Positions 1 through 20,527 of a stretch of 64,000 nt of DNA are shown here, in pieces. The stretch spans positions 44,080,689 to 44,144,688 of the forward strand of contig NC_030381.2 of the NCBI RefSeq assembly GCF_001625215.2. The letters are read 5' to 3'. The position numbers were made by a program, and so were the translations under genes. The DNA is from Daucus carota subsp. sativus. Its lineage: Eukaryota; Streptophyta; Magnoliopsida; Apiales; Apiaceae. The first letter of the stretch is position 1. Every line of letters starts with the position of its first letter. Under the pieces are notes generated by a model that saw only the letters and a list, made by a program, of their open reading frames with translations, searched no databases and was not told where the DNA came from.

Positions 1-7105
<7,105 letters not shown>

Positions 7106-7462
7106 GAAAGCTACATCATGTTTAGCTTGTCCAGGGAGAGGTTTGAAGTTTACTTTCTATTCTATTGGAATGTAATAACCCTGTGTAATGTCTGTCATAG
7201 GGTGAAAAAATAAGGTCACAGTTTTGTTGTAAAAATATTTGCGGCTCTGTTTTTTTGAGATAGTAGTCTCTCACTTTTCATTACTAAACATATACGAGAT
7301 TGCTGTTTCACCAGCATATGGATTATCACTGGATATATTCATTCATTAATAGTCATATTCTAATCAGATTTGACTAAATTTATACAAGTTCATCAAATTT
7401 TACCAGCTATATCAGTCTGTTTATCAGTTTATTAAGCCATGAATGGGGTGGTGTTCAAGGTA

Positions 7463-7747
7463 CTCCCTCCGTCCCTTTCTTTGATTTCTATACACTTTCC
7501 TTTTTGGGATGTCCCACTCAATTCTATACATTTCAAAATTTTCCCAAATTAGCAAACTTTTATCATATAAAAATCTCACTCACCCGCTAACTTCATCTAC
7601 TTTTCCCAATCCATCACTTAAATATTAATGGGTCCCACCACTTTACCTACTTTTTTTTCTCTTTCTCATTACTTTACATTACTTTATACATTTTTTTTAG
7701 TCTCCGTGTCCAATACAAATGTATATATCTTAAAGGGACGGAGGGAG
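7463..7747. mobile_element. Stowaway-like MITE
   Basis: 285-bp element with terminal inverted repeats CTCCCTCCGTCCC and GGGACGGAGGGAG. TA dinucleotides flank it at 7461-7462 and 7748-7749, matching Tc1/mariner-derived Stowaway insertion preference. Related copies occur at 15418, 20528 and 38797. Confidence 0.85.
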
Positions 7748-8555
7748 TATTAGATAGTGAGTATATTGGCAGGCTATTTGATCCAAAAACCGGGAAGAAG
7801 TCTAAAAAGAAATAAGAATTGTCCGTTCGATTGGAACTGTGGAAATGTTTGACGGGGTTAAGCAACTGTTTTATTAGTACCATATAATCCATATTTGCAT
7901 ATGTTTTTATATAAAAATAATTGCTTTTTTAAGTGCTGATATTTGATTTTTCTTTCCTATATGTATTCAATTTAAAGCTTTTTGCTCACGGAAATAATTG
8001 ATCAAATATCGATAATTCAATATTACTGTGCTAAATTCCAAATATAAAGAATTAGGCGGACGGAATCAAGCAAGATAACATCCCAGGCCTTAAAAATGTA
8101 CAGCAACGAACTGGAACTCATTTAACATCTCTTTCACCTTCTTTTTCCTATATAGATCAAAACTGTAAAGTTGCGTACCACAGGCAAAAGAGTCTTTTGA
8201 ATACAAGAGGAATAAATAAAGCAAAAACAAATTCCCCACACCTTTATTCCAAGTTTCCCATCATATGTTATCAATAATGTACTTATTATAATTCTCTATA
8301 ACTTTCTAGTCTCTTCAAGAAGCAAGGGGGCTCTAGAAAGAATATCTCCTTTTCATTTGCTGGTAAATGAATATCTGTATAAATCCTCTAGATCTTATCT
8401 CATAAATCAAATATTAAATGCTTAAATATTACAATTAGATGTTAAATATTACAACTTCCTATATAAAACATTTTACTTAGAGTTGAAATATCAATAACAA
8501 TTAAAAATTGCAATTGTACTTTCGTTTTAAAAGTCATCTAGTGTTCAAGTGTCTG

Positions 8556-8563
8556 TATATATA
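8556..8563 (+). promoter_or_regulatory. TATA box of universal stress protein gene
   Basis: TATATATA about 72 bp before the start codon, compatible with a transcription start near 8590 and a 45-nt leader. Inferred from position only. Confidence 0.5.
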
Positions 8564-8634
8564 ACAGACAGAGGACATCTAGCTTTGTATAAGCAACTAA
8601 ACATTATTTCTTTGAGAGGCAAAAAAAAAAAAAG

Positions 8635-10238
8635 ATGGCAAATGTGGGGTGCCGACGAGTGGGAATAGCGATGGATTACTCAGCAACAAGTAAAACAGCT
8701 CTTCGTTGGGCTGTGAATAATCTTCTTGGGGTCGGAGATGAGATCATTATCATTCATGTGGTGTCTCCAAAAATTGATCATTCCTCTAATAAGCAGCTGT
8801 TTGAAGACACTGGATCACGTATGTGTGTCACCTTTTGCAGTTTTATTTGTGTATAATTTTGTGTGTGATTTTTAACTTGATATGATCAGCTTTGGTGCCG
8901 CTGGAGGAGTTGAAGGAGCCGAACGTGCTAAAGAAATATGGACTCACTCATGATCCTGAGGTTCTTGATATCCTTGATACTGTTTCCAGGACCAAAGGAG
9001 TATGTGCTGTGCTTCTTACCACACCAATTTATTTTCCCTTGTAGTATCATGTAGCATGTGTAGCAGTGACGGAATCAAGGAGGCTAACTAGTTCCGATTA
9101 TATTTTGAAATTCGGTGATTTGGTTACAATTTTTTAATTTTGCGGTGGTGATTTTGTGTGTAAATTGATGCAGGCAAAGGTGTTGGCAAAGATATACTGG
9201 GGGGATCCGAGGGACAAGCTATGTGAAGCTGTGGAACATCTCAAGCTTGGTTCTCTTGTCATCGGAAGCAGAGGTTTGGGTGCCCTCAAGAGGTATTTTC
9301 TTTTATTATTATAAATCAAATGAAACATATTGTGTGTATCTAATTAAAACGAATCCGGTGAAGGTAAGATGTAGGTCGATTATGTCTCTACTCTAAAAAA
9401 AATAAACACTATTTTCGTGAAAATCCTATTTAATATATATATAACAAATATAATGAATGATAGAGTTATCTTTTGGTGAGGGGGTGTTATCTTTTTTCAA
9501 AGGTAAAGAACTACTAATTTCTTTCCTTTAATTATAGAGTTTTGTATCAATCTTCCACTAGTCTTTAATATTATTTATATGCAAGGTGTCCACTATAACA
9601 TTTTCGTTAACCTTCTCTCACTTACATTACAATATTACACCATAAATAGTAACCAGCTTGTTTTTTAGTCACCTAATTTGGCCCCACAACCCAAAATACT
9701 TAATATAATAAACAATTCAAAAGTATGTCATTTCTCACGACTCGGCTGTAGACTATTCAAGCTATTTGAAATACTCTAATTAAATGGTAAAATTTTTGTG
9801 TTAAAAACTAATTTCTAGACTATCAACAAATCTTCACATGTTAGAAATGAAATCCACAAAATGATAATCTCTTAATTACTTGAGTTATCCAACCGTGTTC
9901 TGTTAAATTTATCGATACAACGTGAATATCCTTGTATAAATTTGTGTTTGCTTATATCCTTTAAAGAGAGCAACTGTGGAATACATGACTTGTCACATAG
10001 ACACATAGTCATACTGTATGGTAAAAAGTAAGAAGAATTATTGCATACTAGAGATCAGAAACAGAAACTCCTTGATTAGTGGTGAATTATTGTACTCGAC
10101 AACCAAACCAATGGTCTTATCACTAATTGAATTCTTGCATGATGCAGGGTGTTGCTTGGAAGTGTAAGCAACTATGTGGTTCAAAATGCAACATGCCCAG
10201 TGACAGTTGTGAAAGGCGCACCAGTGTCCAAGCACTGA
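8635..10238 (+). CDS. Universal stress protein A-like (USP) domain protein
   Basis: Small soluble ATP-binding protein of the USP family, linked in plants to stress and hypoxia responses; the exact role is unknown. Exons 8635-8818, 8890-8999, 9174-9292 and 10148-10238 join to 167 residues, a normal length for single-domain plant USPs. The N-terminus has the family start (VGIAMDYSATSKTALRWA) and the first beta strand with IIIIHVV. The C-terminal half has VIGSRGLGALKR followed by VLLGSVSNYVV, which fits the ATP-binding pattern G-2X-G-9X-G(S) of MJ0577-type USPs. It ends CPVTVVKGAPVSKH. The ATG follows an A-run and is the first ATG after the predicted transcription start. Its 3' end converges on the glutamate decarboxylase gene. 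Confidence 0.92.
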
Positions 10239-10864
10239 TTCTCTGTAGCCGGATTAGTAAAGCCTGTTAAATTCAACATTTCATGAGTGTCTGTATTTTC
10301 GTGCTTTGCATTGTTGCTCAGGATTTGTTTTGGTTTCGTACCAGTACCCTGAGTTGTCAACTTCTTCTGTGCTAAATTTATGATGAACTCAGCTCTCAGC
10401 TATTCTGAGTCTGTGACTCCATGGCTCATCAATTTGAAATCTTTTGGATTGCAATTTGCAGGCATACAGTGATTTTCATTTTATTACTAATTAATTTTTG
10501 CATTCTCATATTTGTGATCATTATTTTTAGATAGCAGTTAATCCGCTTAACCTCTTTGTGAGCCATGGTAGCTAGTTGTTCTGCTTCTGCCGTAATGCAC
10601 CAGACGGCATGGCACGACTCAACACAAAATTGGAGTAACTAAAAATTATTTAAATTATACTCAATATATACTTCAAATATTTCATAATAAATTCGTCGAT
10701 AAGTAACAAGTTGCCTTAGCTATACAGCCAAGGCAGCAAACACTTGTTTTTACCAAGCAATTGAAAAACAATATGGCCAGTTATTAATCATCCACTCAAT
10801 ACGCAAGAAGCAACCATAAGCGTTCTGAAATACCGAATATATGTCAGATCAATTTTAAGCTCTC
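10239..10864. other. Convergent intergenic region
   Basis: About 626 bp separates the stop codons of the universal stress protein gene (+) and glutamate decarboxylase (-). It probably holds both 3' untranslated regions. Nothing else was recognised. Confidence 0.7.
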
Positions 10865-13800
10865 TTAACACACTCCCTTAGTTTTCTTCTTATCCGCGAC
10901 GAGCTTCTTCCAGGCTGTTGTAATTTCCCTTTGTACCTCCAGAGCAGTTTTCTTCACAACCTTGCCGTTCTCCACATCTTCCTCAGTTGTCAACTTCTGT
11001 GTCACCTTGCTTGGGAGCGTGTCAAGCTCCTCAAGGACCTGCTCGATATTTGTAACCAGACGTTCAGCCAGAGTCCTTGAGAAGTCCTCGCGGATAACTA
11101 CACGAAGGACAGTAACATGTTGGGCATCAGGAGGCATGGTGTAAGCTGGCACAATCCAACCATAACGCCTTAACATGTCTGAGACTTCGAATTCGTTGTG
11201 TAGGCTATGATTCTTCAGAGAGAATGCGACTAGTGGGACTCCAATATCTTTTGAGATGATGTTGAATTTCCCTGTTTTCTCCAGTCCTCTCTTAAGTACC
11301 ATCGCATTTTCTTGACAGTTCTCCATGATATTTTTGTATCCCTGGTCGGTGAACATATCACAAGTTATAAAAAGGCAAAGAAGATAAAATCAGCGAGATT
11401 TTAAGGCCCGTTAATTATCATAAACCAACCTCAAAACCTAGGCGAATAAGTTGATAGTATTGAGCAATCACTTGACTAGAACCTGCAAGTTAACAACCAC
11501 ATAAGTATATGAAAATGAAAACGGACGAAAAAAGCTCATTTTGATCGCAGATCAAGAGCACTCCATTTGCATTTTTAGTTTCTGTTTATAAGTAATACCT
11601 TTAGAAAAGTTGAGGGTAAAGGTAGGTTGATCAGCTCCAAGATAGTTGATGTGGAAAATAAGTTCTTCAGGCAAGTCGGCTTTGTTCCTCCAAATCACCC
11701 AGCCAATTCCAGCATATACAAGTCCGTACTTGTGGCCACTAACGTTGATACTCTTCACTAGTGGCAACCTGAAGTCCCATTCCAATTCCGGGTAAAGAAA
11801 TGGGGCAATGAACCCGCCGCTAGCAGCGTCCACATGAATTGGTGTATCCCATCTAACAGAAGAAATGAAATAGATAAAAGATGGTCCTATAATCCAGTAA
11901 GTCATCAAATGATATTTATTAACGAGTAAGACAGTAAATTACCCGGTTTCTGCATTTTTCTTAACCAAGAGGTCATTTAAGAGCTTAACATCTTCAAATT
12001 CTCCATTAAGAGTGGATCCTAGAATAGCTGCAACACAAATGGTGTTCTCATCCACCATTTCTGCAGCCTTTTCAGGGTCCATCACATAGTAGCCGTCTCT
12101 CAACTTGACCTCCTTCAGCTCCACTTCAAAATACCTTGCAAATTTCTCCCAACACACCTGCATACCATAGTCAGGTAAGAATTAACACAGAACTGATACT
12201 CTAATATTGACTAATACTCCCTGTTTACTTACTTTTTGCTAATAAGAGGCCAGCTTATTCGATTATAATTATATCATACAATTATTCATGTTATAAATTT
12301 CGATCATCCTACTGCTGCAACTGAAATTTCATATTCATGAAAGTAGCTGACATCTACAACTTCAGCAGATGATGTTCCTTTTGTGTAATGTAGAATTTAG
12401 CATCAAAAGCCAAAGTCAGGCAGCATGTTCTTAAATCTGAAATTGTTCTCAGGAACTAAATTTCAAGTCAAATCAGCATTATCAATATACACACTCGGCA
12501 TGTTCCATAGATACATTTTTAGCTTGTTTTGGCACAGGCTGTGATTTATAGATCATCCAATTTTACGCCTACAAAAATGTCTGGCACTATGTTGCATATA
12601 AAAGCAATAATGTTAGATCAACTTTGGCACTTGGTTTATTTCCATAGATATAGCCTCTACATGTCAACAATATAAAATTTGGGAACTCTGCATGTATAAA
12701 GCTCACTGGAACCAAATACCATAATGTCAGATAAACAAATATAACAACTTAACAGAAGTTTACGCAAAAGTGATATTGCAGACAAATTATAATGTTACAT
12801 GTGCACTTGGTACCTGAACATTAGCACCAGTGACAATGTTGGGTTTGTCGTGTGGTTTGCCAAGAGCTTTCATCTTATTCTGCCAGTTTCTCTTGAATGC
12901 TAAACCAGCCAGCATTATAGCCTCTGAAGATCCAACCGTCCCAACTCCAACTGCAGTTTCTCCTTCTTCAAGAGGTGCATTGAACATATTTGCTATTATG
13001 TTCACACATCGATTCTGCATACATGCGATTTCAGAAATAATTTAACGGTGTAATTCATATTGCATCAGTCAATCACAAAAACTCATAAGTAACAAGTAAA
13101 ATATACTGACACCGTGTTTGTGTCCAGCAGCACAATTCATGAAAATCAAATATTACTTCTATAGTTCCCGTCAAGTCGACCCAAATATCTAATAAACATG
13201 TTAGATTTTGGATATCTTTTAAACCAGTAAAGCGGCTTGTAAATATCAAAATAAGCTCAAAGCTGAAAACTCAGCTTAAGAACATGTTGAAGTTTTACTC
13301 AGCAAACTTTTCATCACAATTGTTATAAAAATTTAAATTTAACATGAGCAGCGGTCCTGGCAATGTCATTGTCAAGGAGCCGTTAAATAACTCACGGATT
13401 CTGGAACGTTGGATGGATATCCCGCAACCAGAATTATAACAAAATTTTAATACGTCGGGCGCCTTTTAACTGCTAGACAGGGAGAATGATCCCGTTTAGC
13501 GTTTTTAAAGCGCTAGACGTCCCCCGTCTAGCGGTTAAAAAACGCCAAACGTATTAAAAAAATTTTGAGACTTGTAGTGATCTTCAAACAAGAGTCGTTA
13601 GTCTTTATATCGTTAACAAGAAACTTCCGTGGCTGAACCGTACTTTTTGACACTTGGATGACTAGTGTGTATATCGGATGAACTTCAATGGTAAAAATAT
13701 ATTTAAGCCTTTAAATAATAAACAAAAGGTACAATAACATTAACATGTTTAAAAAGTCTGTATAGTTTAAAATCCTCCCGCTAGTGTACTTAAAATTAAA

Positions 13801-16449
13801 AAGAAATTAATGAGCACATCTTAGTTAAACAAAATTATAATTAAACTGGTTCATGTAACTCCATAAAACTGCGGTAAACAAATAACTTCTTTAATTTTAA
13901 AATAACAAAAACAAATTCCATACAAAAAAAATAACAAAAACAAATTATTTTTTAATTTAATAAATAACTTTTCATCCCCACACGGTTTAGCTGAGTTTAA
14001 TAGTCCAAACTCCAAACACAAAGCTAGGGCACAAACATAATTTAGTCGGTGTCGGTCGGGTCCCACCCGAAGTAATTTATCTGCTCCACTTGTTTGTCTA
14101 TGCCCCAGTCCACACTCAAGGTGACAAGGATACAGATCTTTACTCATCTAGCCAATCTTGCCTTTATTTCCCTCTCCTGGAATACTTTTATTTTATTATC
14201 ATTCCGTGATTTTCGGTAACATTCACCAAGTCAAAACCTTATTTATTTTAATAAGATCATGTTATAAAAATATTATTTATTTTCAGAAATTTTTAAATGA
14301 GATTAAAATCAAATAACAGCAAGATCCAAAAAGAAAATAACGAGCCTGTTAGAAAAATGGGTTCTAGAAACGAAAAAGAATAGTTTGAGGAAAAAGAAGA
14401 AGATATTTTGTAAAGTAGAGAAGCAGGAAGAAATAGATGCAAAAGCAAGTAAAAGCTTTCAAAGCCAACTAGCACCACTGCTGAGACAAAATTATGAGTA
14501 CTGTTTTACTTTCAATGATGTGATTGCTACTGAAAATCATTTTGCCCAGCATATCTTGCTCTTGTTTCGAAAATAATATTATGTACATATTGTTGAAAAT
14601 ATATATGTATATTTGGTAATTTTGATTTGGTTATTTCTTAAGTGAATATATTACTTAATTAATTTTTATTATATTTGTATAAAAACTTTATCAATATATC
14701 TTAATCATGCACCGACCCACACTCTGGATGTCCACACAGTTTTTATATTCAAAATTTTATGAAAATAATAATTTTTGTAATATATACAAATCATTACTAC
14801 TTTAAACTATTATTTTTAATATATCTATTTAATATTTACGAATTTTATCACTTTATTTTAGTTTTTTATTTCTTATAAAAAGCTGTTTATAATAATTTAT
14901 ATATTTGTAATCAGCCTCCGTTCTCGATCTCAACTGGGCCGAGAGAGTAGACAGGCAAAGGTATGGACTTGGCAGGAGGGTAGGACCCTGTTGAGTGCAC
15001 GAGGAATGCACATAACATGTTCTCCATTTTGCGCCAGTTGTCTTCAATCTTTTCTTAATTCTTATCTCCGTCGTGTTGTCTACTTGTGGTTTTTAAGTGT
15101 AATCAGTTGCATGATCTACTTTAACTCTTGTGTCAATTTTATGTCCACGGGGTAAGTTTCTCCGAGTTTTTAAAAGGGAGATGTTAGGTACCAAAAACGT
15201 AAATTTTAGTTAGTATGTTTGATCGGTTTTATTTAAGTTAATTTATTATTTTTTGGAATAAGATGTAGGATATTTAATATATTTTTTTAAAATATATATT
15301 CCTTCTGTCCGTTCAGAATGTCTATATTTACGTTGGACACAAATGTTAAGAAAATAGGTAATATAACGGTGAAAAGATAAAAAAAGTGAAGATAGTTATT
15401 AATAGTGGAAAAAAGTACTCCCTCCCTCCGTGATTTCTATACACTTTCCTTTTCGGGATGTCTCATTCAATTCTATACATTTCAAAACTTTCCCTATACA
15501 CTTTTCTTAGTCTCCGTGTCCATTCCAAACGTATACATCCCCATAGGGACGGAGGGAGTAGTGGGTAAAGATATCGAGTGGGTATATTTTAAATTATTCA
15601 CAAGCATGGCAAATAATATTTTATATGAAAATTGTGCATATGATTCATTATACAGTGTTTATGAAAGAAAAATGTTCTGGCATTTTTATTTTCTTGACCT
15701 TACTTTACTTAAATCCTCTCTTTTTTTTTATACATTAATTTATTTTTTTTGAAATTAGGAACAAAAAAGAAGAGACTATCTTATTTGATCTACATTTCTT
15801 GTTAATTTCACCTTAATATCTTATTAATCTGCATTCTCGAACCTAATTCCCGAGTCAGATGGAGCTCCCCCAACTCTGATTATCTAAAATTAAGTACTTC
15901 TTCCAACACAAATGTTGGATCATCGGATCTAGTATTCTAAGCTTCTCTTGTAATTCACGTTTCAATTAAACAATTAAAGCACCATTTTATTTATTAAATC
16001 GAATACAAGTGTGACTTGTAAGATAAGAAATGAGAGAAGGAGCTTGCTTAATTGCTTACCTGCAACTCGGTAGTGACAGGGTACTCATCCATGTCAACGT
16101 AGTTCTTGTTAATGGAGTCCATGATCAGCTTATCACACTCCGGTTCCATCCACGTCGTCACGAATGAGGCCAAGTTCAGCCGAGGATTCCCGTCCAGCAT
16201 CAGCTCATCTTTTATGATCTGATACGCTGCTTCTTTCGGTATCGAATTCTCCGATATCTTGAACCTGATCCGCCATTTCAATTCACAACAAAATTAATTT
16301 CTATAACACGTGGTGTACTTTCGTGTCGTGTATCATACAAAAAAATCGGATAAATGAACGTACCTCGGAAGGGAGGTGATGGCGTAGCGGGATCCGAATG
16401 TGGACCTGATCGAAGAATCGGATTCAAGGAAAGTGCTGGAGAGAACCAT
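10865..16449 (-). CDS. GAD: Glutamate decarboxylase (calmodulin-regulated)
   Basis: PLP enzyme converting L-glutamate to GABA and CO2 in the cytosol; start of the GABA shunt. Exons on the minus strand, 5' to 3': 16449-16364, 16264-16060, 13014-12814, 12157-11943, 11852-11599, 11482-11430, 11341-10865 (stop TAA). They join to exactly 497 codons, 496 residues, normal for plant GAD. The PLP-binding lysine lies in INVSGHKYG (about Lys277); upstream are HVDAASGGF and the [14 protein letters not shown] region. The C-terminal tail, about residues 473-496, has Trp482 amid lysines ([16 protein letters not shown]). This matches the calmodulin-binding domain that relieves autoinhibition. Intron 2 is 3.0 kb (13015-16059) and holds repeats. 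The first ATG starts the typical [11 protein letters not shown]. Confidence 0.96.
13437..13568. repeat. Foldback repeat in GAD intron 2, possibly CACTA-related
   Basis: A hairpin with arms of about 37 bp: AAAATTTTAATACG, a CGCC-rich stretch and CTGCTAGAC on the left, repeated in complement on the right (GTCTAGCGGTT onward). The right flank reads CTTGTAGTG, the complement of CACTACAAG, the usual CACTA terminus. The left terminus is degenerate. An ATC is present on both outer sides, which could be a 3-bp target duplication. Confidence 0.5.
15418..15558. mobile_element. Stowaway-like MITE (short copy) in GAD intron 2
   Basis: Starts CTCCCTCCCTCCG and ends GGGACGGAGGGAG, with flanking TA at 15416-15417 and 15559-15560. 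The interior matches the ends of the copy at 7463 (ATTTCTATACACTTTCC) but is shortened. It sits inside an older degenerate MITE-like sequence starting near 15299. Confidence 0.75.
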
Positions 16450-16528
16450 TGTTATAGATTCCTGTTGGATATACTCAAGAGTGAAGAAATGCAGGGGAGG
16501 ACAAAATAAACGAGGCAGACAAAGTCTT

Positions 16529-16536
16529 GTATATAA
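16529..16536 (-). promoter_or_regulatory. TATA box of glutamate decarboxylase gene
   Basis: On the minus strand this reads TTATATAC, about 80 bp upstream of the GAD start codon at 16449. Position-based inference. Confidence 0.45.
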
Positions 16537-17860
16537 CAAGGACTGGTGCGAATAGTGGGCACCCCAAAAATTAAATTATGATTATCTATATCACTTAATT
16601 TTTTTAATGGATATAAGGAGGTACCTGATTGGTAGATGGGACTGAGGTGTCCTAATTGTCAAATTCGGAATATTTCAGACTCATGATGTGCGTTCGTAAC
16701 GAATGACAAGTGTATTTGCAATAGAAAATGAATACGTCGTCGTGTTGGTACGAGGGCCATGTAACATGGATGTGGATACTGGAATCTGGATAGTCCATGA
16801 CTACTTGGGAGATTGTTTGCCTCCGGACGAACGGTCATTTCCAACTTTAAACAAAAAAAATTTATAAATTAAAAATCATTTTAAAATTAGATATAAATTA
16901 TAAAGATTTAAAGAAAAAAATTAATTTTAGTTTTTTAGTTACTTAATTTAATTTTTAAAAATTTTTTTGATAAAAAATATCCATAAATCATAGACCATCA
17001 ATAAATTTTTTTTATTTTTGCCTTTATATTTTTAATAATTCATAAGTGATTAAGATAAAATTATTCCAGCAGATATTTCAAACTCTCATTACATTAAGTA
17101 ACCTCGACCAAAAAAGCTTGTGGTAGCATCTTTCGCTAATTTGTTGTAAGGGTGTATTAAATTGGGATTTTAAAAGATTTTTGTCTTAATGAAATCTGAA
17201 AGTAGTCAATTTGGATTTTAAAATTTTAATGATATTTTAGGATATTTAATTGAAATTTTAAGTTATGATACAAAATCCGGTGGTATTCAATAATAATTTT
17301 AAATTATACTTTGAAACTCGATGGCATTGAATTGATATCGTTTAAAATCCACAAAATCTGATGTTATTCAAATATTGATAGATTTTTTGGATTTCATAAA
17401 TTGATGAATTTGTGGGATTATTGAATGTATTTTAAATTTCCCAAAATCCATAAGATTTTGAAACATTATGTTTAATTCTAAAAAATCTAATTTAACTCTG
17501 AAACATTTTATCAAGAATCCGTATCAAATTAAAAATAAAATATAATTCATTAAATTTCATAAATTAACAATAATTTGATTTTTTTGAAAAGAAAAATAAT
17601 TCGTTAGAATCTCGGTGAATATAACCTGATTTCATCGGGGAGCATGTATATCTTCGTTACGAGATCACATTTGGGTACTTTAACTTTACAGCCACCGCAT
17701 AAATACAGCTAAGATCATCTCATATGTGCATATATACTAAAGTATACTCTACTACCGCCTACCGGTCAAATTATGCTTCTTTAATGTTCCATTCCATACC
17801 CCAACACCCTCTAATCATGCATATACTAAAAGAAGCGAAATAGTTTTTTAATTCATATAA

Positions 17861-18053
17861 GGGTTTGTCTAGTGTGTGCCCAAGGGCACATGCTAAGCAC
17901 TAACATTTATAAAATTGGAGGGATTTGATTGGTGTGGTTGTTGTAAATGCAAGGGGGGCCATCATTATTAAAGAGTGTAAGCCAATCAAAATCTCCCAAA
18001 TTTATTAGTTTTAGTGCTTAGTGTGTGCCCTTGGGCACACCATAGAAAAACCG
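17861..18053. mobile_element. Mutator-like MITE
   Basis: 193 bp with terminal inverted repeats beginning GGGTTTGTCTAGTGTGTGCC on the left and CGGTTTTTCTATGGTGTGCC on the right (complement). The inverted similarity extends about 75 bp into the element. It is flanked by a perfect 9-bp duplication, TTCATATAA (17852-17860 and 18054-18062), the size typical of Mutator insertions. Confidence 0.85.
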
Positions 18054-19770
18054 TTCATATAAAGTTAAAGATAAGTACCTATTTGTATTGAAGATTAAAT
18101 TTTTAGAGCACAATCTTTTGGAATATATTGTCCCTTTTGATACACTTATCTTGGTGACTATTTATATTCTTTTCCATTTTCATAACAAAAAATTTGTAAT
18201 CACGCACCTTGCAGGTATATGTAGACCATTCTTTTAACAGATTTATCTTTATATAAAAAGTAATAAAAATAATATTATACAATAAAATCTTAAATTTATA
18301 TAAATTCTATTTTTAAACTGGTTTATATTTTTCCATGATACATTGTGTAATTGACTTTTCCCATCAGCACCATTTACATCCAGGCATGATACCTTTCTAA
18401 TAATGTTTTATAATCAACTATATTTAATAAAACATTGACAAAACGGAAAGTTTAATAATAATCTACATAATTTTAATAATATTATAATAAAGTTTTCAAA
18501 AGAATTTAAAATTGTTATATTACTACTTTGCCCTTTTTATATATAAACACACCTCTCAGTTTCTTCTCTCCTCTCCCCGCACTTTATTCTCCTTTGTTTC
18601 CACGCCTCGTGTTTCCATTTTATGTTTGGCGAAATGCCACTATGCTGCTACTCCATTTTGTCTCATCTTGGTGTTAAAATGCTCTTTCGATGAGCTATAT
18701 GATCATAGAATTTGATTGAGTTACATGACAAATGTTTAAAAACGGTTTCAAAATCCTGAATAACATGTGTCGAGACTCCGATAATCGAAACTCTACCGAA
18801 ATTCGTTACCGATAATGAGCTAACGCGATGCGGTGGATGTGTGATGATAAGATTGAGTCCGAGATGTCTTGATTTCGTACATTGATGAGTTTATATAGTT
18901 ACATGCAGGGTTTGTTTAGTTTTTTGTTTTTGCCGAAGTATTTCCTACGTGTTGGGCTTGTGTCATGGTTTTGTTTTTACTGAGTTTGAGATTGCCACAC
19001 TAAAAGCCAGACTGATATCGCGATAGCTAGTGTAAATATTTTGATAAGTTAATTATTATGCTAGAAGCCGCCGACATGATCAAGAAATTAACGTCCGCTT
19101 AAAATTTAGCCTAACAAAAGTATATAGCTTAGAAAGTATTTATACTGGGAGGTACCATGCGTTGAAGTCAGAATAAGTAGCAATAGGAAAACCTGATTCC
19201 ACGATTGTACCATAAAGAATATTTTATTATATTATTCAAAGAATGTATACATGCTCCTCGCAAAAATTATACAAGATCTTACTCCATACAAAATTTTATT
19301 TGATTATAAAGTTGATGAGATCTGATGTAAAATACGACATATCAAACTCCATTATAATTAAATTTTATAATTCTAATCTTAATATGTCATTTCTCATGAA
19401 CAAAAAAGTGTTATGATAATACTTTTTGTTGTTTGTTATGTAATAGTATGTGCGCGCAGCTCTCTTTAAATATTTTCCAGATATACAAATAAATGTTTGT
19501 ACGAACATTAGTTAACTTTCATTAGTAAATATCCGATAAGGAAGTGGGATGTTTTGTCATTTGAGTTGGATGTTTGGACATCAAATATTTAACATGGATA
19601 CACATATCAGTGTCATTATTGATGTATGCTCTTTCTCTTTGTGAATATCATGTCGTATATCTTGAACCAGTAACATAGTAAGATTTAAAATCGATCGTTT
19701 CATGATTGATAAGCAATGTTGATCATGAAAGTGAAAATACCGGCTTAAAGACATTTTTTTGTTGTCTTAT

Positions 19771-20132
19771 ATAGTGTTTCAAAATGCTATATGACGCCGT
19801 TATGCAAATGAATGGGACTACTATAGTATTTTTCTTGTTGCTCTTTAAATACAATATTTAGTTAGCAATTTTGAAAATGTTATCGAAATAAGTATTTTGT
19901 AAGTGCATGTTAACACTTTCAAAAGTGTTATCCGATTAAATGTTTTGTAAGTGCATGTTCTTGGTTGCGTGTCCCACGACGTTATGGTACTAGATAATAC
20001 TTAATTTTATAATATTTCTCGAAATGCTATGGTATTGTATAGCAACTTTAATTCATTTTCTCTGATAGCGTTTTATGAAGTGCTCTTAAATGTATCATAT
20101 TTGGATTTTTTTAACAGTTCTAAAACTGCTAT
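19771..20132. repeat. Array of about 20-bp imperfect palindromes, CACTA subterminal-like
   Basis: At least six copies of a short palindromic motif of the form AGYRTTTYNNAARYGCTAT lie at 19771-19790, 19864-19883, 19911-19930, 20011-20030, 20065-20086 and 20113-20132. Clusters of such motifs are typical of the subterminal regions of CACTA (En/Spm) transposons, where transposase binds. No terminal CACTA sequence or transposase was seen next to it. Confidence 0.5.
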
Positions 20133-20527
20133 GCAAGGAAATAGAGTTTAAATGTCTTCTTCTTAGTTGTTGAGAAAACACTATGAAAATAATATTTTAA
20201 TTTTTATTATTCTTTTTCCTTTTCTTTGCCTCATACAATCATTGAATTTAATCCAATGCAATCCAAAAATAAAAAATGATAACTCAATAACATAAATCAT
20301 AAACTCAGACTACTCGATGACTTATAATATAAGTTCAAAATAAAAATTTAGTTTCCATAAAAATGAAACTAGTATTTTTTTTACACATAACTAGTTTATA
20401 ATAATTTCCAAAACAAATAAGCACATCAAAAATTACATATTCAAAAGTTCTTGAAACGCATGGTAACGTGACGTCAACATGACGCTACCACGATATCTTA
20501 ACCGATACCTGAAATAGTCAAATTATA

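Larger units (their letters stand above)
7106..8634. other. Intergenic spacer between UGP and the universal stress protein gene
   Basis: 1.5 kb holding the UGP 3' region, one Stowaway-like MITE (7463-7747) and the promoter of the downstream gene. No other coding potential was recognised; the minus-strand open frame at 7674-7892 overlaps the MITE and is not a gene. Confidence 0.7.

Noticed and set aside
15405-15752. 115-codon open frame
   Set aside because: It runs across a Stowaway-like MITE within GAD intron 2.
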